Shown here piece by piece: positions 8,031-14,911 of a stretch of DNA of 64,000 nt (its first letter is position 1; each line of letters begins with the position of its first letter). A program made the position numbers and the translations under genes. A model generated the notes under the pieces. That model was not told the DNA's origin. It saw nothing but the letters and a program-made list of their open reading frames with translations, and did no database searches. The stretch is from the NCBI RefSeq assembly GCF_011039205.1, contig NZ_JAAKEL010000005.1, positions 124,001-188,000 of the forward strand. The letters are read 5' to 3'. Source of the stretch: Dysgonomonas sp. ZJ279. GTDB taxonomy: Bacteria > Bacteroidota > Bacteroidia > Bacteroidales > Dysgonomonadaceae.

Positions 8031-8831
8031 TTAAAAGTTATTAGCTATTCGGGCATAAAGTCCACCTTCAGCTTTTGTTATTTTAGGATCTGTCATTTCC
8101 TTATAGTCTTCCGTGAAATCACGTATCAGGTAATAACCTGATATGATAGATGTCTTTGTGGCAGATTGAGATCTATTGCCATGACTCATTCTGTAAACAT
8201 ACTCTTTGTCATTATATTTCAAAATAAGAAATGATGTCTGTAGAGCTTCATCATAGTTATACCTAAAAGTGCCTTCCTGTTTTGTATTCAGGTCTTTTAT
8301 GTCAGGATAATAAGTGAGTTTCCCCTCTTCAGAAGACGTGTAGAGTAGTTTGAATCCTCCGCCTACAGGTGGCAATTCAGCAGTGATTTCAGCTTTTATA
8401 TTTCCTATTAATATCTGATCGGTATTCGTTATATTATCAGTCAAAACTTCAATCTGATGTTCACTGATAAATAAAGAAGAAGTACTATTGACAACAGTTA
8501 CGGTCAATGTCGCTGTCCTGTTCTCGCTGTCAGTGACACTGATGGTGGTCGTTCCCAGTTTATGTCCTGTAAGAGTTACATAGTTTATATCAGATATCTC
8601 GACTGTAACGATTTCTTCATTGTCGGACTTGCCCGATAGAGTGCCTTTTGCATTTTTTACCTCAACTGTAGCTGAGTGTATATCGGTTATTTCGATCGAC
8701 GTAATTTTCGCGTTATCTTCGGGATATATCATTTGCGAAAAATGAATGCGATCGTCGTCGTCCTCACACGATGTGAGAACCATACATAGAGAAATCGTGA
8801 ATAAGAATAATAAGGTTTTGATCTGTTTCAT
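8031..8831 (-). CDS. Ig-like (BIG2) domain lipoprotein, second of a tandem pair
   Basis: The 266-residue protein has a lipobox (MVLTSC, Cys22) followed by EDDDD, so it is probably surface lipidated. Residues about 40-112 resemble a bacterial Ig-like group 2 repeat (GTLSGKSDNEEIVTVEISD, TTTISVTDSENRTATLTVTV). A second domain follows with PVGGGFKLLYTSSEEGKL and LILKYNDKEYVYRMSHG. The upstream neighbour has the same architecture and lies 16 bases away, so the two arose by tandem duplication and are probably co-transcribed. Function unknown; adhesion or ligand binding is possible. Confidence 0.8.
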   Translation of the reverse strand: MKQIKTLLFLFTISLCMVLTSCEDDDDRIHFSQMIYPEDNAKITSIEITDIHSATVEVKNAKGTLSGKSDNEEIVTVEISDINYVTLTGHKLGTTTISVTDSENRTATLTVTVVNSTSSLFISEHQIEVLTDNITNTDQILIGNIKAEITAELPPVGGGFKLLYTSSEEGKLTYYPDIKDLNTKQEGTFRYNYDEALQTSFLILKYNDKEYVYRMSHGNRSQSATKTSIISGYYLIRDFTEDYKEMTDPKITKAEGGLYARIANNF

Positions 8832-8847
8832 AGTATATAAGGTTTAG

Positions 8848-9645
8848 TTAGAAGCCGGAACCTGTCTTAACACTAGTTGTTAGTGTTCCTGTGGCAATAT
8901 TTATTTTAGGATTGATCATTGTCTTGTAATCATTAATAAAATTCATTTCTAACTCAAGAACTGTGGCTGTAGTCGATTGTAAATCATAAGGGGCACTCAT
9001 CGTATAAGTATAGCTATTATCATTGTATTTTAAAATGAGTAAAACCTTTTTCAGATTATCGTCATAACCTAATTCAAAAGTACCTTCTACCTTTTTTGTC
9101 AAATCTTTTACGTCCTCAAAATAAAGAAGTGTACCTCCGGTTGATGAAGTATAGGCAAGACTAAATCCTCCACCTACAGGCACTAGTTGACTAATTATGT
9201 CTGCTTTGATTTTAGCAATAGTAAATTTATTGTCGTCCGTCGGATTTTCAGCTTCTACATTAGAAGATTGCTGGGTAACTAACATCGACAATGTATTATC
9301 TTTTACAGTGACTGTCAATCTTGCTGTCCTGTTATTACTGTCTGTTGCTATAATAGTAGTTGTTCCTTCTGAATGTGCTGTAATAACCACCAGATTTTCT
9401 TTTTTTTGTTCTACTGTTGCAACTGCGTCGTTATCCGATTTAACAGTGAATCCACCTTGTGCGAAACGTACACCTACTGATGTGGATCCAAAACTAGGTA
9501 TTTGAGTCTCGGTTACTTCAATAAAATTTGTAATGGTCGATGATAGGCTATAGAAAAACATATCGTCATCGTCGTTGCATGATGAAAAACTCAGGCATAA
9601 CGAAAATGTCAATAATAGGAACAGTGAAAATTTAGTTCGTTTCAT
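8848..9645 (-). CDS. Ig-like (BIG2) domain lipoprotein, first of a tandem pair
   Basis: The 265-residue protein is a paralogue of its downstream neighbour: lipobox SFSSC (Cys23) plus NDDDD, an Ig-like region with GGFTVKSDNDAVATVE and TTIIATDSNNRTARLTVTV, then PVGGGFSLAYTSSTGGTL and LILKYNDNSYTYTMS. The two differ most in the first 35 mature residues and near the C-terminus. It is probably the first gene of a two-gene transcript; the -7 box TACATTTG lies on the minus strand at 9692-9699. Confidence 0.8.
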   Translation of the reverse strand: MKRTKFSLFLLLTFSLCLSFSSCNDDDDMFFYSLSSTITNFIEVTETQIPSFGSTSVGVRFAQGGFTVKSDNDAVATVEQKKENLVVITAHSEGTTTIIATDSNNRTARLTVTVKDNTLSMLVTQQSSNVEAENPTDDNKFTIAKIKADIISQLVPVGGGFSLAYTSSTGGTLLYFEDVKDLTKKVEGTFELGYDDNLKKVLLILKYNDNSYTYTMSAPYDLQSTTATVLELEMNFINDYKTMINPKINIATGTLTTSVKTGSGF

Positions 9646-9691
9646 AAATTAAGGATATAGATTAAATATCGAAGTGTCTTATACACACGCA

Positions 9692-9699
9692 CAAATGTA
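9692..9699 (-). promoter_or_regulatory. -7 promoter box (TACATTTG)
   Basis: This TAnnTTTG match on the minus strand lies about 47 bases before the first lipoprotein gene. Confidence 0.55.
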
Positions 9700-9859
9700 A
9701 TATTTTATTTTAAAATTCAAACCATATTATAATCTATTCATTGCATTATTGTACGTACAAATAATGTCTGGCTCATCTATGAGAAAGACCAGATAAAAAG
9801 AAGCATTATTTATTGTTTCTTTATCTGTTATATTATTATGCTTAGGCACGAGAGTTTTT

Positions 9860-9914
9860 CCTTGGGAGGGGTTGGCAGGGCGAGATAGATTTCTCCTTTC
9901 GGTTTGGAATGGCA
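9860..9914. repeat. Decayed copy of the palindromic element
   Basis: Positions 9887-9914 read like a mutated right arm (AGATTTCTCCTTTCGG then TTTGGAATGGCA, against AGATCCCTCCTTTCAG then TTCGGGATGACA). The preceding CCTTGGGAGGGGTTGG matches the GC-rich module of the copy at 1064-1289. The left arm is gone. The rest of the 9646-9949 gap holds only a promoter box. Confidence 0.5.
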
Positions 9915-9949
9915 GGGAAAAAGAAGAATGACAAGTTCAACTAAATATT

Positions 9950-10378
9950 TTATTTCTTATTTTCTGCCTTATTTTGCTGAACGATGTACTTAAGTTCTTT
10001 TTCGAGAGCGGCAATCCTCTCATCTTTTTCTTTAAGAGCCCTTTCGTAAAGCTCTACTACTTTATCTATCGGATTGAATGTACATTTGTAATGAGTAACA
10101 TAGCCTGCTGCTTCGTCTTGAAACGTATTTGATATAATATTTACAGCATACTCGGCTTCGTAGTTTTTTATCGATTCTACAGGAATACCTAATACTTTCG
10201 ATATTTTGTTTAATATCTCGTTTTCCAACACTTCTTTCTGTTCCAATTCTAAAACAGCAGAAGCAGGAATATCGAGTTCCTTAGCAATTTTTTCGGGTTG
10301 AATACCTAACAACTCACGCAACTTGCGCACAGTATGCCCATGATGAGCTCTGGGTGTGAAAGTTTTATCTGTATTCAT
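9950..10378 (-). CDS. XRE-type helix-turn-helix regulator, second of a tandem pair
   Basis: In this 142-residue protein the HTH lies at about residues 14-60 (HHGHTVRKLRELLG, then EKIAKELDIPASAVLELEQK). A conserved linker follows (SKVLGIPVESIKNYEAEYAVNIISN), then FNPIDKVVELYERALKEKDE, which is probably a coiled coil for dimerisation. The recognition helix departs from the usual QQxISxxE pattern (PASAVLELE), so DNA binding may be altered relative to its neighbour. It lies 52 bases after its paralogue, in the same direction. The family is common in Bacteroidota; its targets are not known to me. Confidence 0.82.
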   Translation of the reverse strand: MNTDKTFTPRAHHGHTVRKLRELLGIQPEKIAKELDIPASAVLELEQKEVLENEILNKISKVLGIPVESIKNYEAEYAVNIISNTFQDEAAGYVTHYKCTFNPIDKVVELYERALKEKDERIAALEKELKYIVQQNKAENKK

Positions 10379-10430
10379 AATCTAGAAATCTTTGTTAGTG
10401 AGTTATATAAACGTGGTCAATATCCGCATC

Positions 10431-10844
10431 TTACTGCTTATCTTTAAGCATTTGCTGCATTAATGCCAGTTTTTCTTCTTTCTCTTTTATTATCTGATCA
10501 TAAAGTTCTACAATTTTATCAATCGGATTAAACGAACATTTATAATTGAATTCATCTGCACGAACATAACCGTTTGAACCATCCTGAAATGTATTAGAGA
10601 CTATATTTACAGCACGTTCTTCGTCGTAATTTTTGATTGCCTCGACCGATACTTTGAGTACACTGGATATTTTCTCTAATATTTCTTCATCCAATTCTTC
10701 TTTTGTTTCCAATCGGGAGATTCCCTGTTGTGATATACCCAACTCGTCGGCAAGCACTTCTTGCTTTACACCAAGTATTTCACGCAATCTTTTAACATTC
10801 TGTCCGTGATGGGCTTTTTTATCGGAAGTCGCTTCTGTATTCAT
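10431..10844 (-). CDS. XRE-type helix-turn-helix regulator, first of a tandem pair
   Basis: The 137-residue protein has a canonical XRE HTH at about residues 14-60 (NVKRLREILGVKQEVLADEL, GISQQGISRLETKEEL). It then has the same linker and coiled-coil plan as the next gene (SVLKVSVEAIKNYDEERAVN, FNPIDKIVELYDQIIKEKEE). Unlike its partner it keeps the expected recognition-helix residues. A -7 box (TATATTTG, minus strand, 10877-10884) precedes it by about 33 bases. Confidence 0.86.
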   Translation of the reverse strand: MNTEATSDKKAHHGQNVKRLREILGVKQEVLADELGISQQGISRLETKEELDEEILEKISSVLKVSVEAIKNYDEERAVNIVSNTFQDGSNGYVRADEFNYKCSFNPIDKIVELYDQIIKEKEEKLALMQQMLKDKQ

Positions 10845-10876
10845 AGATAAAAAATTAGTTCATTTGTTTATATTGG

Positions 10877-10884
10877 CAAATATA
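10877..10884 (-). promoter_or_regulatory. -7 promoter box (TATATTTG)
   Basis: This TAnnTTTG match on the minus strand lies before the XRE pair. The rest of 10845-11132 is AT-rich with nothing further recognised. Confidence 0.5.
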
Positions 10885-11132
10885 TGAAAAATATAGAGAG
10901 ATTGTATGATGTTTTTTACAATTACAAATGGATATTTTACGCATTTTTGTTGTTTCATACGCATCTTATTTAACTTTACTTTGTTCGTAAGATTTATAAT
11001 TAAACAAATAGTATCTATTACCTGGATATATTGCTGACTCAATAAGGCTATGCGCGCTATGCCTTTTTACGAAAAAAAATCATGCGTTGTATTGAAAGGT
11101 AAAATAAAGCAACCAATTATATTATTAGCAGC

Positions 11133-11591
11133 TCATAATTTCTTATTCATGCAAACACTATTCGGATTGCCAATGTATCGACCATAATTGTCAATTTTAG
11201 AATAACCGTTTTTTGTGTAAAACCTGATTGCTTCGGGCTGATTAAGACCTGTTTCGAGAACAATCTCATCGAATCCGATCTCACCAGCCCATTTTTCAAT
11301 TTCTTTTAGAATGAGAGGCGCGACACCAAGACCCCGATAATCAGGATTTACATACATTCTTTTTAATTCTACCGAATGCGTGCTAAATGTTTTGAAGCAT
11401 GCACAGCCAATGGGGCTGCTGTTATCGTATGCAATTACGATAGTATTTAGTGATTCAATTTTGTTAAGACCATCGTATAGGTATTGCATTTCTCCATTTC
11501 GTCGATTGAGATCATCGTCTAAATCTTTTATCAGTAGTCTGAAATCTTCGTTGTCGGAGTTTGTTCGGATTATTTGAATCTTGTTTTGCAT
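11133..11591 (-). CDS. GNAT-family N-acetyltransferase
   Basis: The 152-residue single-domain acetyltransferase has the acetyl-CoA pyrophosphate-binding loop of motif A, in its frequent form, as ELKRMYVNPDYRGLGVAPLI (about residues 77-96). Motif B includes DEIVLETGLNQPEAIRFYTKNGY. The substrate is not predictable. It stands alone, with a repeat element upstream of it. Confidence 0.88.
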   Translation of the reverse strand: MQNKIQIIRTNSDNEDFRLLIKDLDDDLNRRNGEMQYLYDGLNKIESLNTIVIAYDNSSPIGCACFKTFSTHSVELKRMYVNPDYRGLGVAPLILKEIEKWAGEIGFDEIVLETGLNQPEAIRFYTKNGYSKIDNYGRYIGNPNSVCMNKKL

Positions 11592-11628
11592 ATTCTCGCT
11601 TTAGAAAGTAGTAACCAATATTATAAGT

Positions 11629-11785
11629 TAGAAGTTGTCTAGACTTTTCAAAATTTTTCGTATTATTTTGTCATCCTGAGGAACGAAGGATCTCTGTTGT
11701 GAGATGCTTCTCTATCGTTCAGCATGACAGAGAGAATAAAAAAACAAATAGAAAAACTTTTGAAAAATCAAGACCACTTCTTAGA
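11629..11785. repeat. Composite mobile-like element: outer inverted repeats around a hairpin core
   Basis: The outer left end TTAGAAGTTGTCTAGACTTT continuing TCAAAATTTTTC is imperfectly complementary to the outer right end, which begins GAAAAACTTTTGAAAAATCA and ends GACCACTTCTTAG. The core 11670-11728 begins GTCATCCTGAGGAACGAAGG and ends CGTTCAGCATGAC. The element is about 157 bases and has no ORF. A second copy with the same plan is at 32945-33104. The right end overlaps the last codons of the CPBP protease gene (11781). Confidence 0.75.
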
Positions 11786-12521
11786 GTATATGATAAAATA
11801 TAAAATATATCATAGCGAAATTAAACCCTGCATGACATACAATTGCCCCAAAGATAGAATCGGATAGTTGCTTACATCTGAAAAGTAGCTGACTCAATGC
11901 AAACATAAATAATACCCATAACAAAGCAGGTACAGGTAAAAAACTCCACGTGCCTAAATTGTAGATAATACCAAAGTGCGCCAAGTGTGTGAGTGCAAAA
12001 GCTGCGCTATCGAAGAAGGATGCTTTTCTCTCTCCAAATTGTTCTACAAAACTACCGTGTACAATACCCCGAAAGAATAATTCTTCGCCAATAGGACTAA
12101 AAATCATACCCGAAATGGCGAATGTTATAAAAAACATAAATCTGTTTGCATCCAATTGTCCTTCGGGCAGTAAGTAAGACTTGGAGATGTAGGCGAAGCT
12201 ATTACCTAAAGAGTCTCCGTAAATGAAGTGTGTTATGTAGAATGCCAAACCGCAAAACAACGCCCCTAAAATGAAAGAGTATAGAAGTTGAAGGAATCTG
12301 GGTTTTTTGAGTCCGATTTCCTTCCTGCCTTTTCGGGTAAGGAAGATAAAAGGAGAGAACCACATTGCCACAAATATAATAGAAACTAAGCCATATCCTC
12401 CTGAGATATTAGCTTGAAGAACCAGAATGAAGCGGGGTATTCCAAGCAGAAGAATAACAAATAGGCCGAATTTCCAATCGAATTTGAAAAAACGAGACCA
12501 TACTTTGTTTAATGTATCCAT
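11781..12521 (-). CDS. CPBP-family intramembrane metalloprotease
   Basis: The 246-residue multi-pass membrane protein has about seven hydrophobic segments. The family's catalytic motifs are present: EELFFRG (about residue 145), FALTHLAHF and the C-terminal VCHAGFNF. Prokaryotic members (PF02517) cleave within membranes and some act in prenyl-protein processing or bacteriocin self-immunity; the substrate here is unknown. It follows the Fpg-like gene by 18 bases and is probably co-transcribed. Its stop codon sits inside the outer arm of a repeat element. Confidence 0.88.
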   Translation of the reverse strand: MDTLNKVWSRFFKFDWKFGLFVILLLGIPRFILVLQANISGGYGLVSIIFVAMWFSPFIFLTRKGRKEIGLKKPRFLQLLYSFILGALFCGLAFYITHFIYGDSLGNSFAYISKSYLLPEGQLDANRFMFFITFAISGMIFSPIGEELFFRGIVHGSFVEQFGERKASFFDSAAFALTHLAHFGIIYNLGTWSFLPVPALLWVLFMFALSQLLFRCKQLSDSIFGAIVCHAGFNFAMIYFIFYHIL

Positions 12522-12539
12522 ACTTCTCTATTATTGATG

Positions 12540-13364
12540 TTATAGTTTCTGACAGCCGGCACAATAATAGATTGTTCCACCCAGATATGCTTCTTTGTGT
12601 ATTTGGTCGCCACAGAGAGGGCATGGCTCTTTGTATGTCTTTTTCGAGAGGAGTGTTTTGTATTTGCCGAAGTTGCCGTAAAAATCTTTTTCGGTATCAC
12701 GCCCGCCTTTTTCGTACATGCTTTGCAAGGTTACTTTCAGGCAATGGAATAGTTCGCCCCGCTCAAAATCGGATATAGTCGATATTTTCCTTTTCGGATG
12801 AAGCCCCGCTTTGAATAGGATGTCTTGCAATACCCCGTTACCTAAGCCCGGTATGCGCTGCTCGGTTGCCAATAAGGCTTTTATCGAATAATCTTTCTTT
12901 GCATTCTTGAAAATATCATTAAAAAATGATTTGTCGAAAGCATCATCAAGTGGCGAAAGGCTATTCAGGCTGCCACTGTGATATGGGTTGTCCATTTCGC
13001 CTTTGTAGGCAAAAATAGCACCGTACATGGAAACGGTGAAAGCTAGGAAGCTTTTATCTGTAAATTCTATCAGCAACTGATGTTTCTTCGGATGCTCCTG
13101 ACTGGCAGTGAAATATTTGAGGTTCGTGCCGTCACCGACAGAGAGAGACATATCACCGTTGCAATGAATATCTACATACGCTCCGTGTCCTTTTACCGAC
13201 ACTATCTCTTTGCCCGAAAGCATTTTGTCGTAAAGTGCCGGATCGCCATTATACCACGTGAAGCTATGAGGGCTGCTTGCTGTTAAGACTCTGGCGATTG
13301 TTTTCCCTACTAATATTTCGGATGCCTGTTCGCCTATTGTTTTAGATTCGGGTATTTCTAACAT
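12540..13364 (-). CDS. Fpg/Nei-family protein lacking the catalytic Pro2
   Basis: The 274-residue protein aligns with DNA glycosylases of the formamidopyrimidine/endonuclease VIII family. It has a C-terminal zinc finger with Cys248, Cys251, Cys268 and Cys271, and the helix-two-turn-helix region around RIPGLGNGVLQDILFKAGLHP. The N-terminus reads MLEIPESKTI where active enzymes have MPELPEVET, so the Pro2 nucleophile is Leu; Glu3 is kept. The usual beta-hairpin Lys position appears as Ala (VKGHGAYVDIHC). No alternative in-frame start restores proline. It may be a DNA-binding or altered-chemistry member rather than a classical bifunctional glycosylase. Confidence 0.85.
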   Translation of the reverse strand: MLEIPESKTIGEQASEILVGKTIARVLTASSPHSFTWYNGDPALYDKMLSGKEIVSVKGHGAYVDIHCNGDMSLSVGDGTNLKYFTASQEHPKKHQLLIEFTDKSFLAFTVSMYGAIFAYKGEMDNPYHSGSLNSLSPLDDAFDKSFFNDIFKNAKKDYSIKALLATEQRIPGLGNGVLQDILFKAGLHPKRKISTISDFERGELFHCLKVTLQSMYEKGGRDTEKDFYGNFGKYKTLLSKKTYKEPCPLCGDQIHKEAYLGGTIYYCAGCQKL

Positions 13365-13413
13365 AGCATAACTTGTTTAAGGTTAATGTATTTCAAATAG
13401 TCGTCAGCAGAAC

Positions 13414-13695
13414 TTACTCTTCGTCTTCTACCTTCGACCAGCGTGTACTATCTTTCTCGCGCGCTGCCGCTTCTCCGGGTTGCATATCGGGGAGTTTACG
13501 CAGTGCAGGTTCCATCTCAAGCATTTCGTCGACCGATACCAGATAGGCATCTTCGTTTACGTCTACTTCATCGTCACCAAATAGTTGCCAATCGCCATCT
13601 TCATCGTATAATACAAATGTTACGGGCGATCCGCTGCACAACACATGACTGGTAGTCATTATCGACTTATTACCCGGTTCTTCTTTCAGTTTCAT
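13414..13695 (-). CDS. Small acidic protein, DUF2185-like
   Basis: The 93-residue acidic protein contains MTTSHVLCSGSPVTFVLYDE and DGDWQLFGDDE, which resemble the core of DUF2185/Imm33-type proteins (start of a conserved beta region and a W-x-hydrophobic-x-G-D-E motif). Some members are polymorphic-toxin immunity proteins, but no toxin gene is adjacent. The gene is 49 bases upstream of the Fpg-like gene in the same direction. The family call is from memory of the motif and is moderate only. Confidence 0.55.
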   Translation of the reverse strand: MKLKEEPGNKSIMTTSHVLCSGSPVTFVLYDEDGDWQLFGDDEVDVNEDAYLVSVDEMLEMEPALRKLPDMQPGEAAAREKDSTRWSKVEDEE

Positions 13696-13759
13696 ATTCT
13701 TTATTTGTTTGACGATAAAGATAGATTGTTTTTTTTGAATTGATGGTATTTAATACAGT

Positions 13760-13909
13760 GAAGTCGTCTCGACATTTTCTTTAACCACAGAGTCGCACAT
13801 AGTAACACGGAGTTTTTACAGTTATCAACCAACAGTTATCAGCTATCATGTAGAGCTAAGGGCTATTGGCTAAAAGCTATCAGCTTAAGTCAAAAGTCAA
13901 GAAGAACTC
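13760..13909. repeat. Outer-inverted-repeat element without hairpin core
   Basis: The left end GAAGTCGTCTCGACATTTTC and the right end GTCAAAAGTCAAGAAGAACTC are imperfect inverted repeats of the same type as the ends of 11629-11785 and 14418-14593. The interior differs: ACCACAGAGTCGCACATAG and several repeats of the kind AGTTATCAGCTATC. It occupies much of the 13696-14058 intergenic region and has no ORF. Confidence 0.6.
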
Positions 13910-14009
13910 AGTTACAAGTTGAAAATTTCTATCAGCCTATGCCTAATATGTTTTTCAATAATCAGTAATCATAATTCGCATTTAACGCACGCAATTTCTC
14001 TAATAAATA

Positions 14010-14017
14010 TAACTTTG
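14010..14017 (+). promoter_or_regulatory. -7 promoter box (TAACTTTG)
   Basis: This TAnnTTTG match lies 41 bases before the DUF1801 gene. Confidence 0.55.
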
Positions 14018-14058
14018 TAAGAGACTATTAATAAGGTTGAATATAACAAATCAGAATT

Positions 14059-14430
14059 ATGAAACCAGAAAGCATAACTCCAACGAATATCGATGAATAT
14101 ATCGCAACATTTCCTGAATATGTGCAGAATATGATGCAGGAACTCAGATCAACGATTCAACGTGCAGCACCCGATGCCACAGAAAAGATAAGCTGGGGTA
14201 TGCCAACATTCTATCTAAACAGAAATCTTGTTCATTTTGCAGCTTATAAAAAACATATTGGTTTCTATCCCGGAGCTTCGGCAATTGAACTTTTTAAAGA
14301 AAAACTGGACGAGTATAAAACATCGAAAGGGGCTATTCAGTTTTCTATAAATAAACCTCTGCCTGTCGATTTGATTACGCAGATTGTAAAGTATAGAGTG
14401 GAAGAAAATTTAAAGACGAAGTCATCTTGA
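14059..14430 (+). CDS. DUF1801 / YdhG-like protein
   Basis: The 123-residue protein matches PF08818: an N-terminal DEYIATFPEYVQNMMQELRS helix, then ISWGMPTFYLNRNLVHFAAY and HIGFYPGAS, then IQFSINKPLPVDLI. Relatives such as B. subtilis YdhG are frataxin-like and have been linked to iron handling. The last four codons and the TGA stop lie inside the left end of a repeat element that starts at 14418, so the present C-terminus (KSS) is probably element-derived. Confidence 0.85.
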   Translation: MKPESITPTNIDEYIATFPEYVQNMMQELRSTIQRAAPDATEKISWGMPTFYLNRNLVHFAAYKKHIGFYPGASAIELFKEKLDEYKTSKGAIQFSINKPLPVDLITQIVKYRVEENLKTKSS

Positions 14431-14593
14431 CTTTTTGTTTAACCACGGAGTAAAAGGAGTTTCGCAGAGTTTTTTTAGGTTTCTATACTAAAATAAATCA
14501 TATTTTGATGATGAGAAAATCTGTTTTACAGTAATTATTTACTCCGTGATAATCTGTGCAACTCCGTGGTTAGAAGTCAAGACAAACTCGAAG
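14418..14593. repeat. MITE-like element with 'ACCACGGAGT' inner arms
   Basis: The left end GAAGTCATCTTGACTTTTTG plus TTTAACCACGGAGT and the right end ACTCCGTGGTTAGAAGTCAA plus GACAAACTC are long imperfect inverted repeats. The element has no ORF and is about 175 bases. It overlaps the 3' end of the DUF1801 gene and contributes its stop codon. Confidence 0.75.
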
Positions 14594-14689
14594 TAAACAT
14601 TCTTGAATTTATGCCGCTGAATGGATAAACTACCTCAAACAGGTATATTGATTTTTCAATCTATATTTTCTTTATTCTAAACAAAATCT

Positions 14690-14697
14690 TATCTTTG
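14690..14697 (+). promoter_or_regulatory. -7 promoter box (TATCTTTG) before the leader ORF
   Basis: This exact TAnnTTTG match would place the transcript start near 14704. The short ORF at 14719 would then open about 15 bases into the transcript, and the efflux gene would have a 5' leader of about 210 bases. Confidence 0.6.
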
Positions 14698-14718
14698 CCC
14701 TCCGATAAAAATATAAAT

Positions 14719-14781
14719 ATGCTACCGATAAGCTATTTTCCTACACTATTCTACTGGAGGCTCGATGCTCCTCTCAACTGA
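14719..14781 (+). CDS. Putative 20-residue leader peptide
   Basis: The ORF encodes MLPISYFPTLFYWRLDAPLN and stops at TGA. It starts right after a good promoter box and 131 bases before the start of a Mef-like efflux gene. The peptide is rich in aromatic residues and ends in Trp-Arg-Leu-Asp. A six-pair hairpin (ACCTCA 14811-14816, TGAGGT 14825-14830) follows. Leader peptides of this size regulate several ribosome-drug resistance genes by drug-induced stalling; that function is inference here. Translation has not been shown. Confidence 0.45.
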   Translation: MLPISYFPTLFYWRLDAPLN

Positions 14782-14810
14782 GATAGATATCTTGGTCTTT
14801 TCAATCATGC

Positions 14811-14830
14811 ACCTCAACTTTATGTGAGGT
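14811..14830 (+). promoter_or_regulatory. Hairpin in the efflux-gene leader
   Basis: A perfect six-pair stem with an eight-base loop lies between the leader ORF and the efflux gene. No T run follows, so it is not a simple terminator. The GAGG at 14757-14760 inside the leader ORF could pair with its CCTC as a weak alternative. Confidence 0.4.
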
Positions 14831-14911
14831 AATCCGTTTACTATTAATATTACTTGACTGATAAATTATGCTATCATTTAGCTAAACTTATCACCTTTGC
14901 AGAAATCAATT

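Noticed and set aside
10860-11042. 60-residue minus-strand ORF upstream of the XRE pair
   Set aside because: It covers the likely promoter box at 10877-10884 and has biased AT-rich composition.
12540-13364. Frameshift or wrong start explaining the missing Pro2
   Set aside because: The sequence upstream of the ATG in frame has no alternative start that adds a canonical MPELPE N-terminus, and the reading frame is otherwise intact to the zinc finger.
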